DNA of 64,000 nucleotides from Lineus longissimus (taxonomy: Eukaryota > Nemertea > Pilidiophora > Heteronemertea > Lineidae): assembly GCF_910592395.1 (NCBI RefSeq), contig NC_088318.1, positions 15,748,349 through 15,812,348 of the forward strand. Direction: 5' to 3'. Below are positions 25,339-39,003 of this stretch, piece after piece (the stretch's first letter is position 1; every line of letters begins with the position of its first letter). The position numbers were made by a program, and so were the translations under genes. Under the pieces are notes generated by a model that was not told where the DNA came from, made no database searches, and saw only the letters and a list, made by a program, of their open reading frames with translations.

Positions 25339-28300
25339 TGTCAGCCTCCCTGTCTTGCTGTCTGCTGAATATAGCCAAGTTTTCGGCTTCAAATGCAAGG
25401 TCAATATGAATCACAACGAGTCGGGTCTCTACTTCTATGAAATTATTGTGATGTGAAGCTTTATAAGAATGAAATTGAAACAAATTACGATGACCCGTTC
25501 TTTAGAATTTCAGTCTTTTTTGGTGACCCAAATTCGCGTGCCCAAAATTCACATATGACATAGTCTATATAATATAGTATGAATACACAGTTACACTATC
25601 ACTACACTCGACAGTACAGTGTCCGTAACATGACACTACATAATACTGTACTGTGTACATGGTGTACCTACATGCATTGCATGCATACAGTTAACATAGG
25701 GCCTACATGAACAACACAAAAAATCATGAGAATGCACACAGCCAGATGAGATAGTATTTTTCAAGTCCCACTCCCAGGGACTACAATGGATACAACTCCA
25801 ACTTATCCGAGTCGAACAACACCATCGGCATCTTGAATTCTATGAAACTGAACTGGGTCTGTGATGGCTGTATCACTTCCAATCTGCCATTTGTGAATGT
25901 GGTTTCTCTGAAGAGACGCCTACCAACAGAGGGGGGGGGCTGGCCAGAGTTCACATCGGAACAGAGGCAGATTCGCGTCGCACGCCACACTGCCACATTC
26001 TAGAGGACCAACATTGTAAAGTTTGACCGCTCTGAAAATAAGATTTTAAAGAACCATCAATTAACTTTTCTGATGACAGTTTTTATGAACCAGCAAACCA
26101 TTTTCCTTCCTGTTTTTGGATGGCTTAATGCCTGAAATGGTGGAAAAGTTATATTTTCACTTCCTTTTGACTTTGTCTTTGTAGGTACTTTAGTCATGTA
26201 CGACAATTCCACCACAGCCGGGTGGCCATCAGTGGCAAGACACTGCAAGAAAAATTCAGTTCAGCTCAGGATCTTGTGGGAAAGCTTCAAGAAGACCCAG
26301 GCAATGAAGCGAAGTTGAAGATTTATGCCTTGTTTAAACAAGTAAGTTTAACACTTAACAGTTTTTGTAATGTTTGCCTGGTTGTGAGCAGTTTTTGTAA
26401 TGTTTGGTTGTGAGGGTATAGACTGTTTTGCCTTATTGCTAATCAAAGGCTAGTGAAGCACTCGGTTGCATTTCAATTGACACCATCAGCGCCGAACCAC
26501 GTAGATCTGCGTGACCCAAATCCCCTCCCCCTTTGAGCTGGTTATCGGAGTCTCATGGACTTCATGAAAGAACTACGCCATCGCCATCTTCAGGGCAAGG
26601 TAGTAACTGAAAAGACCGTTTGGTACCTTGCCCTGAAGATGGCGATGGCGTAGTTCTTTCATGAAGTCGTTTAAAGTTCTGAACTAAGCCATCGCCATCT
26701 CCTCGCTTTTATCTACTTTTAGGCCACTGGTGGACCGTGTGACAAACCAAAGCCAGGCATCATGGATTTTGTTGGCAAAGCAAAATGGGAGGCATGGAAA
26801 GGTCTAGGTGATATAAGCAAGGTAACAGTCTGCAGCAAAAATCAGCCTGATCTGTTCTGCTAAACCACATGCTTGTATGACAACACATAACTTGAGATCG
26901 CCTGCTGTAGTTTTGGGAGTTGTGATAGCAAACTATTATTTTTCAGTCGTTTTTTTCTGGGCACTGTCTCATCCCTGTTCTGTCCATATAACCCCTAAGT
27001 ATTGAAAGAATCAATTTTTTCCTGAACCTGAAGTGTTTTTCTCTGTTTAGGATCAAGCCATGGGGCAGTATGTTGAGTTAGTGATGAGTCTGGCTGAAGC
27101 TGAAGGTCCACAACCCGAACATGTCGAGAATACTAAATACACTCAGATGATTGTCACCAAGGATGGCCCAGTTATGAACATCACACTCAATAGACCAAAG
27201 AAAAAGAATGCTATAAATTACAAGGTTTGTTCGGTTGTTAATGTTAGTTCAGGGCATCTGGAATCAAAAGTTGACTCAATCCAAAGAGACTGCCAAAGAA
27301 GTGATCATCCTTTTTCTCAAGGCAATGAATAATGTTGTTGGTGGAATGTAAAACTTCGATGAGTATCGACTGCTGTATGGTAAGGAGCCACATTCATATT
27401 GCTAGTTATGTGGCAGATTTTGTGTTATTGCTGGTTATAAATGACATGTCGAGATACTTGCATTACTTGTCTTCTTTCGATTACAGATGTACGATGAATG
27501 GTCCGGTGCCTTGGAAGAAGCTTCACAAGACGAGTCTGTCCATCTTGTAGTGATAACAGGTAATCGACAATTGCGACTATGCTAGATGCTGTTGATTTGT
27601 TGTGATGAATTGGTTACAAGGGGCATCATAGATTTATTTTGTAGTCTGGTTACTTTCAGTATGGTAGGTTGGAAATCTTGTCTAGTTGCCGCTTGGCCAA
27701 TCGAATTTGTTAAGGACAGAGATCACCATTTCATATCATTTTCAGGTGCTGGTGACTATTTCTGTAGCGGAAACGATTTGGCTAACTTTGCTAATGTGGG
27801 ACCATCAGAGATTGCTAGCATGGCACAAAAAGGTGGTGAAATTCTCAGGTATGTTGTATAGACAAAGAAGGGGTACATCAGTAAAAGTGTTCTGAAAGGA
27901 TTGAAAATAACAAATGATAGGTTCCGATAATGCATTTTAACCAATTCTGATTTTATTTTTCAGACGATTTGTGACCGCATTCATTGACTTTCCTAAGCCA
28001 TTAGTCGGATTGATCAATGGGCCAGCCATCGGAGTGTCGGTCACAACTCTTGGATTGTATGATTTTATTTATGCAAGTGATAAGGTAGGTTGGTTAAATG
28101 ACAGCAGGCTTCTTCATACTTGCCATAAACTCATTGAAGTTAGCCGAAGAGAAACTGAGAAATGACGAGAGACACTATATTTGGGGACCTCTAGTTGGAG
28201 CTTTTACATCGGATGTATTCTGAAACATTTCTTGTCTTTTAGGCCACTTTCCATACCCCATTCACCGTGCTAGGCCAATCAGCCGAGGGCTGCTCATCAA

Positions 28301-29044
28301 TAGTCTTTCCAAAGATTATGGGGCATTTAAAGGTCAGTATGGTATATTGATGCAGTTATGGTCATGCCAGGTTGGTCAAAACATTTTCGATTGTATTTTG
28401 CTTACTGTAATGAGGCTTGCCATTCTTATAGATGCAGCATTCAACTTATAATCCTGCCTTATCTGACATTCCAGCCTTTGTCTTTGTATTTGCCTTTTCT
28501 GAGTTCATGTGGCGTGCCTCGGAAAGTTTATGTATGTGCCACCCCACAATAGATTTATATTTCCAGCACTGAGTTCACTACTGCTGGACAAAAGTTTTGA
28601 AGCCATGACCCTTAGAGTCTTATGTACGTTCTTCTCGACTTTCATTACAGGCAGCAGACATGTTACTCTTCAATAAGAAACTGACAGCCCAGGAGGCCCT
28701 CGACAGAAACCTTGTGAGTGCAGTATTCCCTGATGCCGTCTTTAAAGAGCAAACCGCAGAAATCATCAAACAAATGGCAGAGCTACCAAAGGATGTGAGT
28801 ACCAGTAATTTTTAAGGTTCATTCTTGAAACACTGTACCTTGTCATTTTGGTTGTTGGTAAATATTTCACTGTGTTTTATTTTTGTTTCAGAGTTTTAAA
28901 CTGGGGAAAGTATTGATGAGAGATGTGGATCGGGATGCACTTCACAAAGCCAACGATCGAGAATGTATGTTACTTGTTGAAAGATGGCAGTCATCAGAAT
29001 GTGTTGAGGCAATTATGAAATTCTTTATGAACAAACAGAATTGA
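25339..29044 (+). CDS. ECI2: Enoyl-CoA delta isomerase 2 with acyl-CoA-binding domain (ten exons)
   Basis: Fatty-acid beta-oxidation enzyme shifting 3-enoyl-CoA double bonds to trans-2. Exons: 25339-25400, 26185-26341, 26723-26821, 27051-27224, 27487-27559, 27746-27848, 27964-28084, 28252-28332, 28651-28794, 28892-29044. All junctions keep frame: 1167 nt, 388 residues (human 394). Exon 1 encodes a short, basic presequence ([20 protein letters not shown]) fitting a mitochondrial targeting peptide. Exons 2-4 encode the acyl-CoA-binding domain ([26 protein letters not shown]). The isomerase domain follows: [25 protein letters not shown], and SAEGCSS with the presumed catalytic Glu. The C-terminus FMNKQN lacks the peroxisomal SKL of human ECI2, suggesting a mitochondrial-only product. 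It shares intron positions with neighbouring CDYL. Confidence 0.96.
26558..26668. repeat. Perfect 45-bp inverted repeat in ECI2 intron 2
   Basis: Arms 26558-26602 and 26624-26668 are exact reverse complements over 45 bases, with a 21-base loop. A partial third copy of the arm (GCCATCGCCATCT) follows at 26685-26697. No coding potential was seen. RNA from either strand would fold into a long, unbulged hairpin. Confidence 0.9.
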
Positions 29045-29340
29045 GTAAATTGGACTGAGATTTTTTGAAAGTTATCTAAAGGCAGGAAGAATGCCTTATA
29101 CATGCTGATTGGAAAGTGCCCTAGAAATTTAATTTATAAATATGCAATTCTTACAGTATTACACTTTGTATACAGTACTCTCATTGGGCATAATTGTACA
29201 GGCTAATTTGTTGATATGAAAAATCTTATTTGTTTAAGCTTAAAAGCATGTGAAATGTGGAGGGGTTGATTTTTGCATGTATGTATGAAGGTAAACACGA
29301 TGGTGTATAGTTAAGTTAATAAAGACAAGATATTTTTATC
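29045..29340 (+). other. ECI2 3' UTR and poly(A) signal
   Basis: Non-coding sequence ending just past AATAAA at 29318-29323, about 275 bases after the stop. Confidence 0.6.
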
Positions 29341-30769
29341 GAGCTGATGTGATTTAGACAGACTTTGTTGTTTCTTCATGCCAGTAATTTAGCTGAAAGT
29401 TTCTCATTTTGTAACAGTCTTGGAAGGTTGTGACAGGTTCACCCTAGCTGGAGCCTCCAGAGCCTGTTGAAAAGCGGAGACAGTGTGGCGACTCCTTGAT
29501 TCACAGTGATCTCCTGATCTGTTAGGTTTGAAGAGTAAAGGTGCTCTGGTGACTGCGATTTGGTTCCTGCCAATGCTGAATATGTCACAATTGACTTGGT
29601 TGAAATAAACAGAGGAGGCTCCTGTATTTGTAAAGACTGACCATGTGACATGGTGGTGGCATAGACATTATATTCAATAAGGTATGTTGTCACTGTTTTT
29701 CACAAGACATGATGAGAATGGCCATGACACCAGGTGATGGGGAGCTCTTGAGCGAGCTATACGGTTAGAGTCGAATGTGTGTGTATACCATCAACGAAAA
29801 AAACTTGACCCGGAACCAGAAAACCTCCGCGCCCAGGTGACATTTTTGCACGCGAATCGTATACGCTAATGTACAGCAATTTACCTGGGGAGAGATTTTC
29901 TTTTTCCAAAATAACTATATCCCCCCCCTCTCCCAACCACCAACTACTCGCCATCATTGACATTGTGTGCTAGCCAACTGCTTATTCGATCAACTGCCAT
30001 GATGGCATCATCCAAACTATATACCCCCCCCCCCACCCCAACCCCCACCACCACTACCCACCACCACTACCCGAGTCTTCTCGCTCACCAGCCCTATTAA
30101 CGAAGAGCTCCCTGTCAAGGCCTGAGCCTTCCTCATATTTATACAACCCACGTGGCTTTGTTTATAAATAAGACCCACGTGGCTTTATTTATAAATAAAA
30201 CCCACGTTACTCAAAATTATCCAATTATGTTAGCTGTTACAATCTGGTTTCAGCTGAGAAACTCTTGACCAATCGCAGCGCTGCTTTCATAGAAGTGGCA
30301 AATTCAAAGTCGAAAGGATTTTTAGAATTTTCTGTCCCTAATATTCCTTTCTTTGTTGCTGATTTCGAGCCCGGATCACGCTTTATTTGGTGGGTATAAG
30401 GTATCTAGTAAACTTTTTTCATGTTTTTTATTCAATAAGTTGTTGGGAAGTTTCGTGGAACACCGTTAAAATTATTGTCTGATTCGGTATGCACTGACAA
30501 ATGCACGTGCATGCGTGATTTGGTATAGAAAGTAGAACTAGAAGGACCTAGAACTAGAAGGACCTAATTTCGGCATTCCATCAACATATCAGGCCCAAGG
30601 CCAAGCATAGATTTGGGCGGTCAAGACCAGGCAGATTGACAGCCCAGTCAGGCCAGTGTCAGCAGTGAGTGACGTGTGTTGTAGGGGAACTTGGAAGCGA
30701 GGGAGACATAATGACTGGGTCAAAAACTGAAAAAGTACACTTAAGGCTACATTCATTCTTCATTTTCAG
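29341..30769 (+). promoter_or_regulatory. ECI2-Aurora intergenic region and Aurora upstream promoter region
   Basis: No gene was recognised between 29341 and 30769. A C-rich simple-sequence tract lies at about 30024-30072. Tandem units containing CCCACGTGGCTTT..TTTATAAATAA follow (30149-30206), each with a CACGTGG E-box. A CCAAT box is at 30269-30273; NF-Y/CCAAT sites are common at G2/M genes. A 5' UTR intron is likely, with its acceptor (TTTTCAG) ending at about 30769. A short duplication of AGAACTAGAAGGACCT lies at about 30535-30567. Confidence 0.4.
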
Positions 30770-30798
30770 ATATTTTAAAGAACGTGTGAGGGAGTGCA

Positions 30799-33202
<2,404 letters not shown>

Positions 33203-33725
33203 GTGGATTATGGATCATGGCCCGGCATTGGACATGTTATATCAACAGTAAAAGCTGAACTTTTTGATCCTTGATGCATTTAGTACAGTACACAAATTCA
33301 TTGAGGATTTGTTACCGAAAGGAACTGAGATTTGCAATCTCAAGAAATCAGTTCATAACAACCTTGTTATGAATCAAAGAACATTCCAATATTTAGGAGA
33401 AGTTGGCTTATAGATGTTTTGTGAACGCGAGGCGAGGAAATTAAACGGATTTTCAGTTGGTAAAATACAGTTTGAGTTGGAATGGTATGGATGTGGATCA
33501 CATGTCGATCCCTGTGAAAGGTGTTGATGAAAATCGAATGAATGCTTGTTTGTATGGTATTGGATTGTTCAAAATTTGCAAAATTAATTTTTCAATGCAC
33601 TGATGGATGATAGTGAGTGAAGACTGTCATTTCGTGCACGAATTCTATTTTAATCTTCTCACAGTTCAAAATATCCCATGTTTTTTAACATGTAAATATG
33701 TAAATAAATTCAATTGATTGTACTT
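33203..33725 (+). other. Aurora 3' UTR and poly(A) signal
   Basis: Non-coding; AATAAA at 33703-33708, about 500 bases after the stop. Confidence 0.6.
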
Positions 33726-33929
33726 GCCCTACATGTAAATTTCGTTGTTTTTTGTTCCTTCATCAATAATTTGTTCTTCAACTCTTGGCAATGCCACCTA
33801 CAGGAGATTGTCTAGTTTCACCATTGTTCACATCCGATATCGCAACGGCCTCTTGGTTATCCAGGACCAGGACATCTCAATGTTGATGGTTGGCCTATAG
33901 CTCAGAGATTAGGACGAGAAGCATCTGAT

Positions 33930-34480
33930 ATTGACAGAGTCACATACAAAACGCCACCTTAAAATGCAGAGACAAACATGGCAGAGCACTTTCGCAATCA
34001 ACTGGACCTGCAGCTGGGACAAGTATATATATACCAAGGGTACAGCCTTAATTCATTTTCCTCATACTTTTTGGGGCTCTGGACCAGGCTGTAAGGACAA
34101 TGCCATCAGTCTTCTCACTGAAAATTGTTGGAGGAGACGAAAACAAGTTGTCCTTAAGAAGCCCCTGTGGGAAATTGAGACCAGGCGAAGATACTGATGG
34201 CAAGGCCATGTGCTTAGAATGAACAAAGGTGGCACTCAGATGGACCCGGCAAGGAAGATGGGAACGTAGACGGCCAAAGAACAACTGCCACCGCATAATG
34301 AGGAAGGAATTGGAAAGCTTTGGCCGGTCTTGGGATAAGAGTGGACAAGGGGAGATGGTGAGGGCATTATGTCCAAGACGAGCAAGTGAGCAATGGGAGA
34401 CGTCCCAAACTGATTACGCAAATGCTTTTACTCCAGTTTTCTGCAGAAAGGCCTTGTATGAATGCATATGAAGTTTTTCA
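33930..34480 (+). pseudogene. LINE retrotransposon remnant (C-terminal end of reverse transcriptase ORF)
   Basis: Frameshifted coding traces read KPLWEIETRRRYWQGHVLR, then ALRWTRQGRWERRRPK and RKELESFGRSWD. They match the conserved C-terminal tail of many invertebrate non-LTR elements (pattern: KRRRW..GHVLR..., ALRWTP.GKRKRGRPK.TWRR). At least one frame change and a stop separate the pieces. No catalytic reverse transcriptase motif remains. It lies between the 3' ends of Aurora and MRPL52. Confidence 0.7.
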
Positions 34481-34644
34481 GTGAAAACATTAGCTGGTCT
34501 TTTACCATCCATTAATGCAATCTTTCTTCGTTTGTCTTCTGATAGATTCATCACTTACCCTGTTTGTCTCCTGACACAAACCTACCCCATTGTCATGGAA
34601 GATCAGAGGAAGATGGGAACAACTAATTAAAGTACCACATAAAC

Positions 34645-34650
34645 TTTATT
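34645..34650 (-). terminator. MRPL52 poly(A) signal
   Basis: AATAAA on the minus strand, 174 bases beyond the MRPL52 stop codon. Confidence 0.55.
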
Positions 34651-34823
34651 TACAAGACTTTGTACAGACAACCAGAAAAGTTGATGTCCACTGTTGCAAT
34701 GCAGACCACATCACTCCAAATCCAAATGACTTTCACAGTGAGAAAGGAACAGTCTTTTCACTAAATGTACTTCCTTTGAATAACTACTACTAAGAGTCAG
34801 GTGTAGGACACACAATCATCTTG

Positions 34824-36396
34824 TCAGGACTTGGCTGTCCCTCCTTTAGGTTTTAATTTACTCCTAACAATGTCTTTGTTGACGTTTTTTTGTTCTGCCA
34901 TTTTCTCGTTATAGATTTTTTCGGTTGTGTCGATCTCGTTGAGAAGTTTCATGATTCTTTCCTGCAGAGAGAAAATGATTTTAGCGTTAACGGAAAAGTG
35001 AATGATGCTTCAAACATCCCAAGAGCTTTCTCAGGGGTCCTGAGAAACAGTAAGTCCATCATCTGACATTCTAACTCAACCCAACTCCTGCCAATGGGAA
35101 GATTACAGAAACTCTAGAGGTAGGAGCTAGGTAGGTCAGATTAAGTTACACAAAGTCACCAAAAGGGGTCTCTCACAGTACACAGAAATTATTCAAGCAT
35201 AATTGATAATTGAAGATCCATTGAATGGAAGTGCAGGTGTTGGAGGGCAAAGTCAAGATCACAGAGAAGTAACAGATTTCTAGTGTATTTGACTTACTGA
35301 ATAGTCAATCTGTAAGTCCCTTCGCTTTCTCTGACCAAAGGTTAAAGGTGTGGGACGTCCATCTGGAAGTAAGGCAAAATTATCAGATAAATCTTTGTAT
35401 CATTTTGTAGCCCAACCATCAGGTGTGATGTGATGATGAGGTCAGAGCCAACCCTGACATGTGACCTGTTGCCACCAGATTATCTCCTCTGGTAAGGACA
35501 AGTATACTCAGTTTAAAGCACTAGGAGCTTAGTCTTTAATGGGCTGCATTATGGTGACATTCTCGTTCAGAATTTGACCTCTGATTCTTTTAGAGTAACT
35601 GTTGTACCATTGCCTTGCAGCAGCCATGGCCTTAGCAGGAGCACATGTAATCAAAACTTTATACAAAATCTTATACCTTTAAATCACTTTCATCATTTCA
35701 TAATTAACTTACCGAGGTAGGTATAATCAGGCAGGTCAACTAATGGCCCATGTGCATTGGGGTGCCGTGGGAGGCCGTGTCTGAAAAACAAGCCAGGTGT
35801 CAGAGCAAGGACATAGATATTTTGTTAAGTCAGGTTAATAAAGCATTGAAGGCAAGGCCCCAGTTTTGAGACATGTCATTGTCAGATACTTTAGTTTATC
35901 ACTCAAAGGACCGGCATGCATGTAGACAGAGATGCAAGATCTTTTACTCACTTGATTCTCCACTTTTCTGCAAATTTCACTTGGTAGGTTGAGAACAATC
36001 TTGTTGTTGGAACAGAATGATGAATGATTGAATGTACCAAGGGAACAACTGAAAGAAGAATATCGGAGATAACTAAACTAAGTATGCACAGGAAGTGAAT
36101 GTATGGCAAATAAAATTTCGTTTAAAATTTTCGTGTCTATTCGCTGATCATCATCCTCAATCATGATGTTTGACCTTGCCTGTGTATGAATGTACAGGGC
36201 AATGTACAGGAGGGATAGGGTAGAATTTCGAACGCCATTGCATCAAGAAAAAAACAACAAATGGCACAAAACCGGTATACTTCATAATCTTCATATATCT
36301 ATCATGCTTCAGATATCAATTCGCTGAAAATTGACTCAAGAATAGAGGAGAAATTAGGCAAAATTAAAAGTCACCTCGAAACATGGAGGCTGCCAT
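34824..36396 (-). CDS. MRPL52: Mitochondrial large ribosomal subunit protein mL52 (five exons)
   Basis: Structural protein of the mitochondrial 39S subunit. Exons: 36396-36375, 36048-35952, 35780-35713, 35362-35298, 34961-34824; in frame, 390 nt, 129 residues (human 123). The tiny first exon (MAASMFR) and exon 2 give a presequence (VVPLVHSIIHHSVPTTRLFS) rich in Arg/Ser/hydrophobic residues and poor in acids, as in mitochondrial import signals. The core motif HGLPRHPNAHGPLVDLPDY matches human QGLAANPSGYGPLTELPDW. DGRPTPLTFGQRKRR follows, and the C-terminus LKPKGGTAKS matches human LKPKGASLKS. Exons are short, so only the set of conserved motifs reveals it. It is divergent from FEN1 (about 1.1 kb apart) and convergent with Aurora. 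Confidence 0.93.
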
Positions 36397-37536
36397 CTTG
36401 GAAATTATAATCTCGTCATTCAATAATTGGAAAATTCCAGATATTTCCATTTCTACCCAACTAGAGGGTGTGTTATGTAATCCCTTGATTGCCCTTGATG
36501 TAAAACTGGCGATAATTATTAATTGGTGTCATTGGTTTAGTTGTAAACGTATTTATGAGGAAGGAAGTTTTTTGGCGGGAACTTTCCTGACACTAAAGAG
36601 TATCCCTCAGAGACAGTAGACGAAGAGCGGAAGACGCCCGACAATGACAAAGACCATAGACCAAAGACCATAGACCAAAGACTAGTGACTGTCACAAATG
36701 CCCGAGACGACAGTAACTAAGATTGGACCAGAACTGGTAGGAGGAGCCAGGGAAATTGACAGTTATAGGGAAAGTTACTGCATCAATCTCAGGCATGAGG
36801 TTCAGATGTGATATACGAGCAACCGCGAAATGGATGCGGTTTAAGCGGAAACGGATAAGTGAATGATGATGTGGTTAAAGCGGATAAGTGATGGTGATGA
36901 TGATACTATGCATGTACGTAGTGGGTTATTTCATCACCGACGACTCGCTTCTCGGCGGCAAAAATATGCTCCAGTCAGTGTCACTACCCAGGCATCCCGA
37001 GGAAATCAGGGGTTGAATAATCAGAATATGTACAATGTAATTCGCTATTCACATTCAGCCCTGATTTCCTCAGGATATGCCATGAGCATGGGTACAATAA
37101 TCAGCCAATCCAATCAAACCTTTTGTTTCAGTGAAACACAACATGATTTTCTAGTTACTTAGGTGAAATATATCTAGTTTTGGAGCAACACTTTTTGCGG
37201 AAACTTTTGTTTGATGTGAAGTATTTACGATTACACATTTGACTCTGCCCCCAATATGTTGTCACAAGTCTCCTTGTTGGATTTGACGGCCTGTCCCATA
37301 TTTAACTTCAGTGCAACACTCAGCATGACCGAGCTTATGTCAGTTACGCGTGCAAGGGGAGGAGCATACGATTGGGTTAGAACTTCATTGGTCTTTGGTC
37401 GTGGGTCTTTTTTACTCTCTTCGCAGCTGAGTCTCATGGATACGATTTAGTTCCTATCCCAATATAGCATTCCGATATCCAGATATTGTGGCATGTTTTC
37501 ATTATAAAACTTCGTAAATAATCATCTCTCTCCAAA
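36397..37536. other. MRPL52-FEN1 divergent intergenic region
   Basis: No gene was recognised. It contains small tandem repeats of ACCATAGACCAAAG (about 36650-36682) and GATGATG-rich sequence (about 36850-36905). An imperfect inverted repeat has arms 36991-37018 and 37053-37081 (GAGGAAATCAGGG/CCCTGATTTCCTC core). Confidence 0.5.
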
Positions 37537-39003
37537 ATGGGTATTCATAATTTGTCGAAGGTTATTGGTGATCATGCCCCTGGTGCTGTTAGGGAGCATG
37601 AGATTAAAAGTTATTTCGGTGAGTGGGAAGTCTTCCAAAACTACTCTTATGATGAGATATGTTTTGTCCGAAAATAGAACATAATGTTAGCATGGTCAGA
37701 GACAGAGGGGGCTGCGCGGGGGGGGGGTGCACTACCAATGGCAGTGTGAGTAAGCTTCGTCTATTAGTACCCCAAGTTAGACGGCATACCAAACCACAAC
37801 CAAATAACACTGATCAGGAAACCATTTTGAAACCATTGCCTATGATCTTATCTGCTTACCTAAAAGGCCTACTTTACACTGTTCCTCAAGTCAAGATACA
37901 AACCTTTGGACATTTTAATTCATGATTGATACCTTCCTCATCTGTAATTTTCTCAAATCCAGCAGCACAATTTGAAATAACGGGAAAGCAGAGCAGAAAA
38001 CTACTATGCAAGGACTGGCCTGGCCTAATGCATGTAAGGCAATGTGAACCTGTTCAAACTGCCAATGAATTCTTATGTCATGCAGTGTTCTTTCTAATCA
38101 TTGTCCAGTGCAAGCTGTCAATCATTCCAATTTATAGTGTATTGCCAGCAATTAGTGTCATTCCTTAATTGATCCATTCAATCATTGTAGTATTCTTTAA
38201 AATAGATTGGAACGCAATAAGAAATATACGACTTGATTTACCAATGATTAATACTCAGTCAAGCTTCACTTGGTGCCAGTGGTAGATGAATATTTTATTA
38301 TTATAATTAAAGATAAAATTATATGAATTGAAAATAAAAAGATAAAAATTATAGAATGGTTTTGATTGAGAAGTTAATTCAAAACCTTACCAAATTCAGT
38401 CACTGAGTAAGAATCTAAAACTTGCTTATAGATATTGGAAAATAAAAAAAATTGTTTATCAATCAAAATTGAATTCCAATGTACCAGTTTGGGAACAAAA
38501 AAGCAGTGCCCTTTTTTTATTGAGGTTGCCCTGAAAATTGATCTTTCCACTTAGTTAGGTTCCACCAATGCTTTACTTTGATCCCTTCCAGGTAGGAAAG
38601 TGGCAATTGATGCGTCCATGTCAATATACCAGTTCCTTATAGCTGTCCGCTCCGAGGGAAATGTTCTCATGAATGAGGATGGAGATACAACCAGGTACGA
38701 ATACAATTCCCAAGCGTTTAAAAATGGACAGCATACTGTTAACCACAACATTTTGTGCCTGTACTGCCTCTTTATTTTTGGCAAACTTTCTTTAAATTTT
38801 GTGTATAGCCCTAAAATGTACGGTAGCCCTGAGATAGATGTTACATTGGCACATCCTCTCTAAAAGCTCTTGAATATGTCTCATTCTCTTCTACTTGCAG
38901 TCATCTCATGGGAATGTTCTATAGAACGATACGAATGGTGGACAATGGAATCAAACCTGTCTACGTCTTTGACGGCAAGCCACCAGCTATGAAGTCCGGA
39001 GAG
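37537..39003 (+). CDS. FEN1: Flap endonuclease 1, 5' part only (three exons)
   Basis: Structure-specific nuclease of Okazaki-fragment maturation and base-excision repair. Exons 37537-37618, 38592-38694 and 38901-39003 join perfectly (288 nt, 96 codons). They encode [18 protein letters not shown]..., the helical gateway [13 protein letters not shown] with the metal-binding Asp, [12 protein letters not shown], and [15 protein letters not shown] with a second active-site Asp. This is nearly identical to animal FEN1. The last exon ends at a normal donor (GAG|GTAGGA). The remaining roughly 280 residues (rest of the N domain, I domain with SDYC, helix-hairpin-helix, PCNA box) were not found downstream in the remaining 25 kb. 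Alternatives are a very large intron, a partial gene copy, or an assembly join. Confidence 0.85.
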
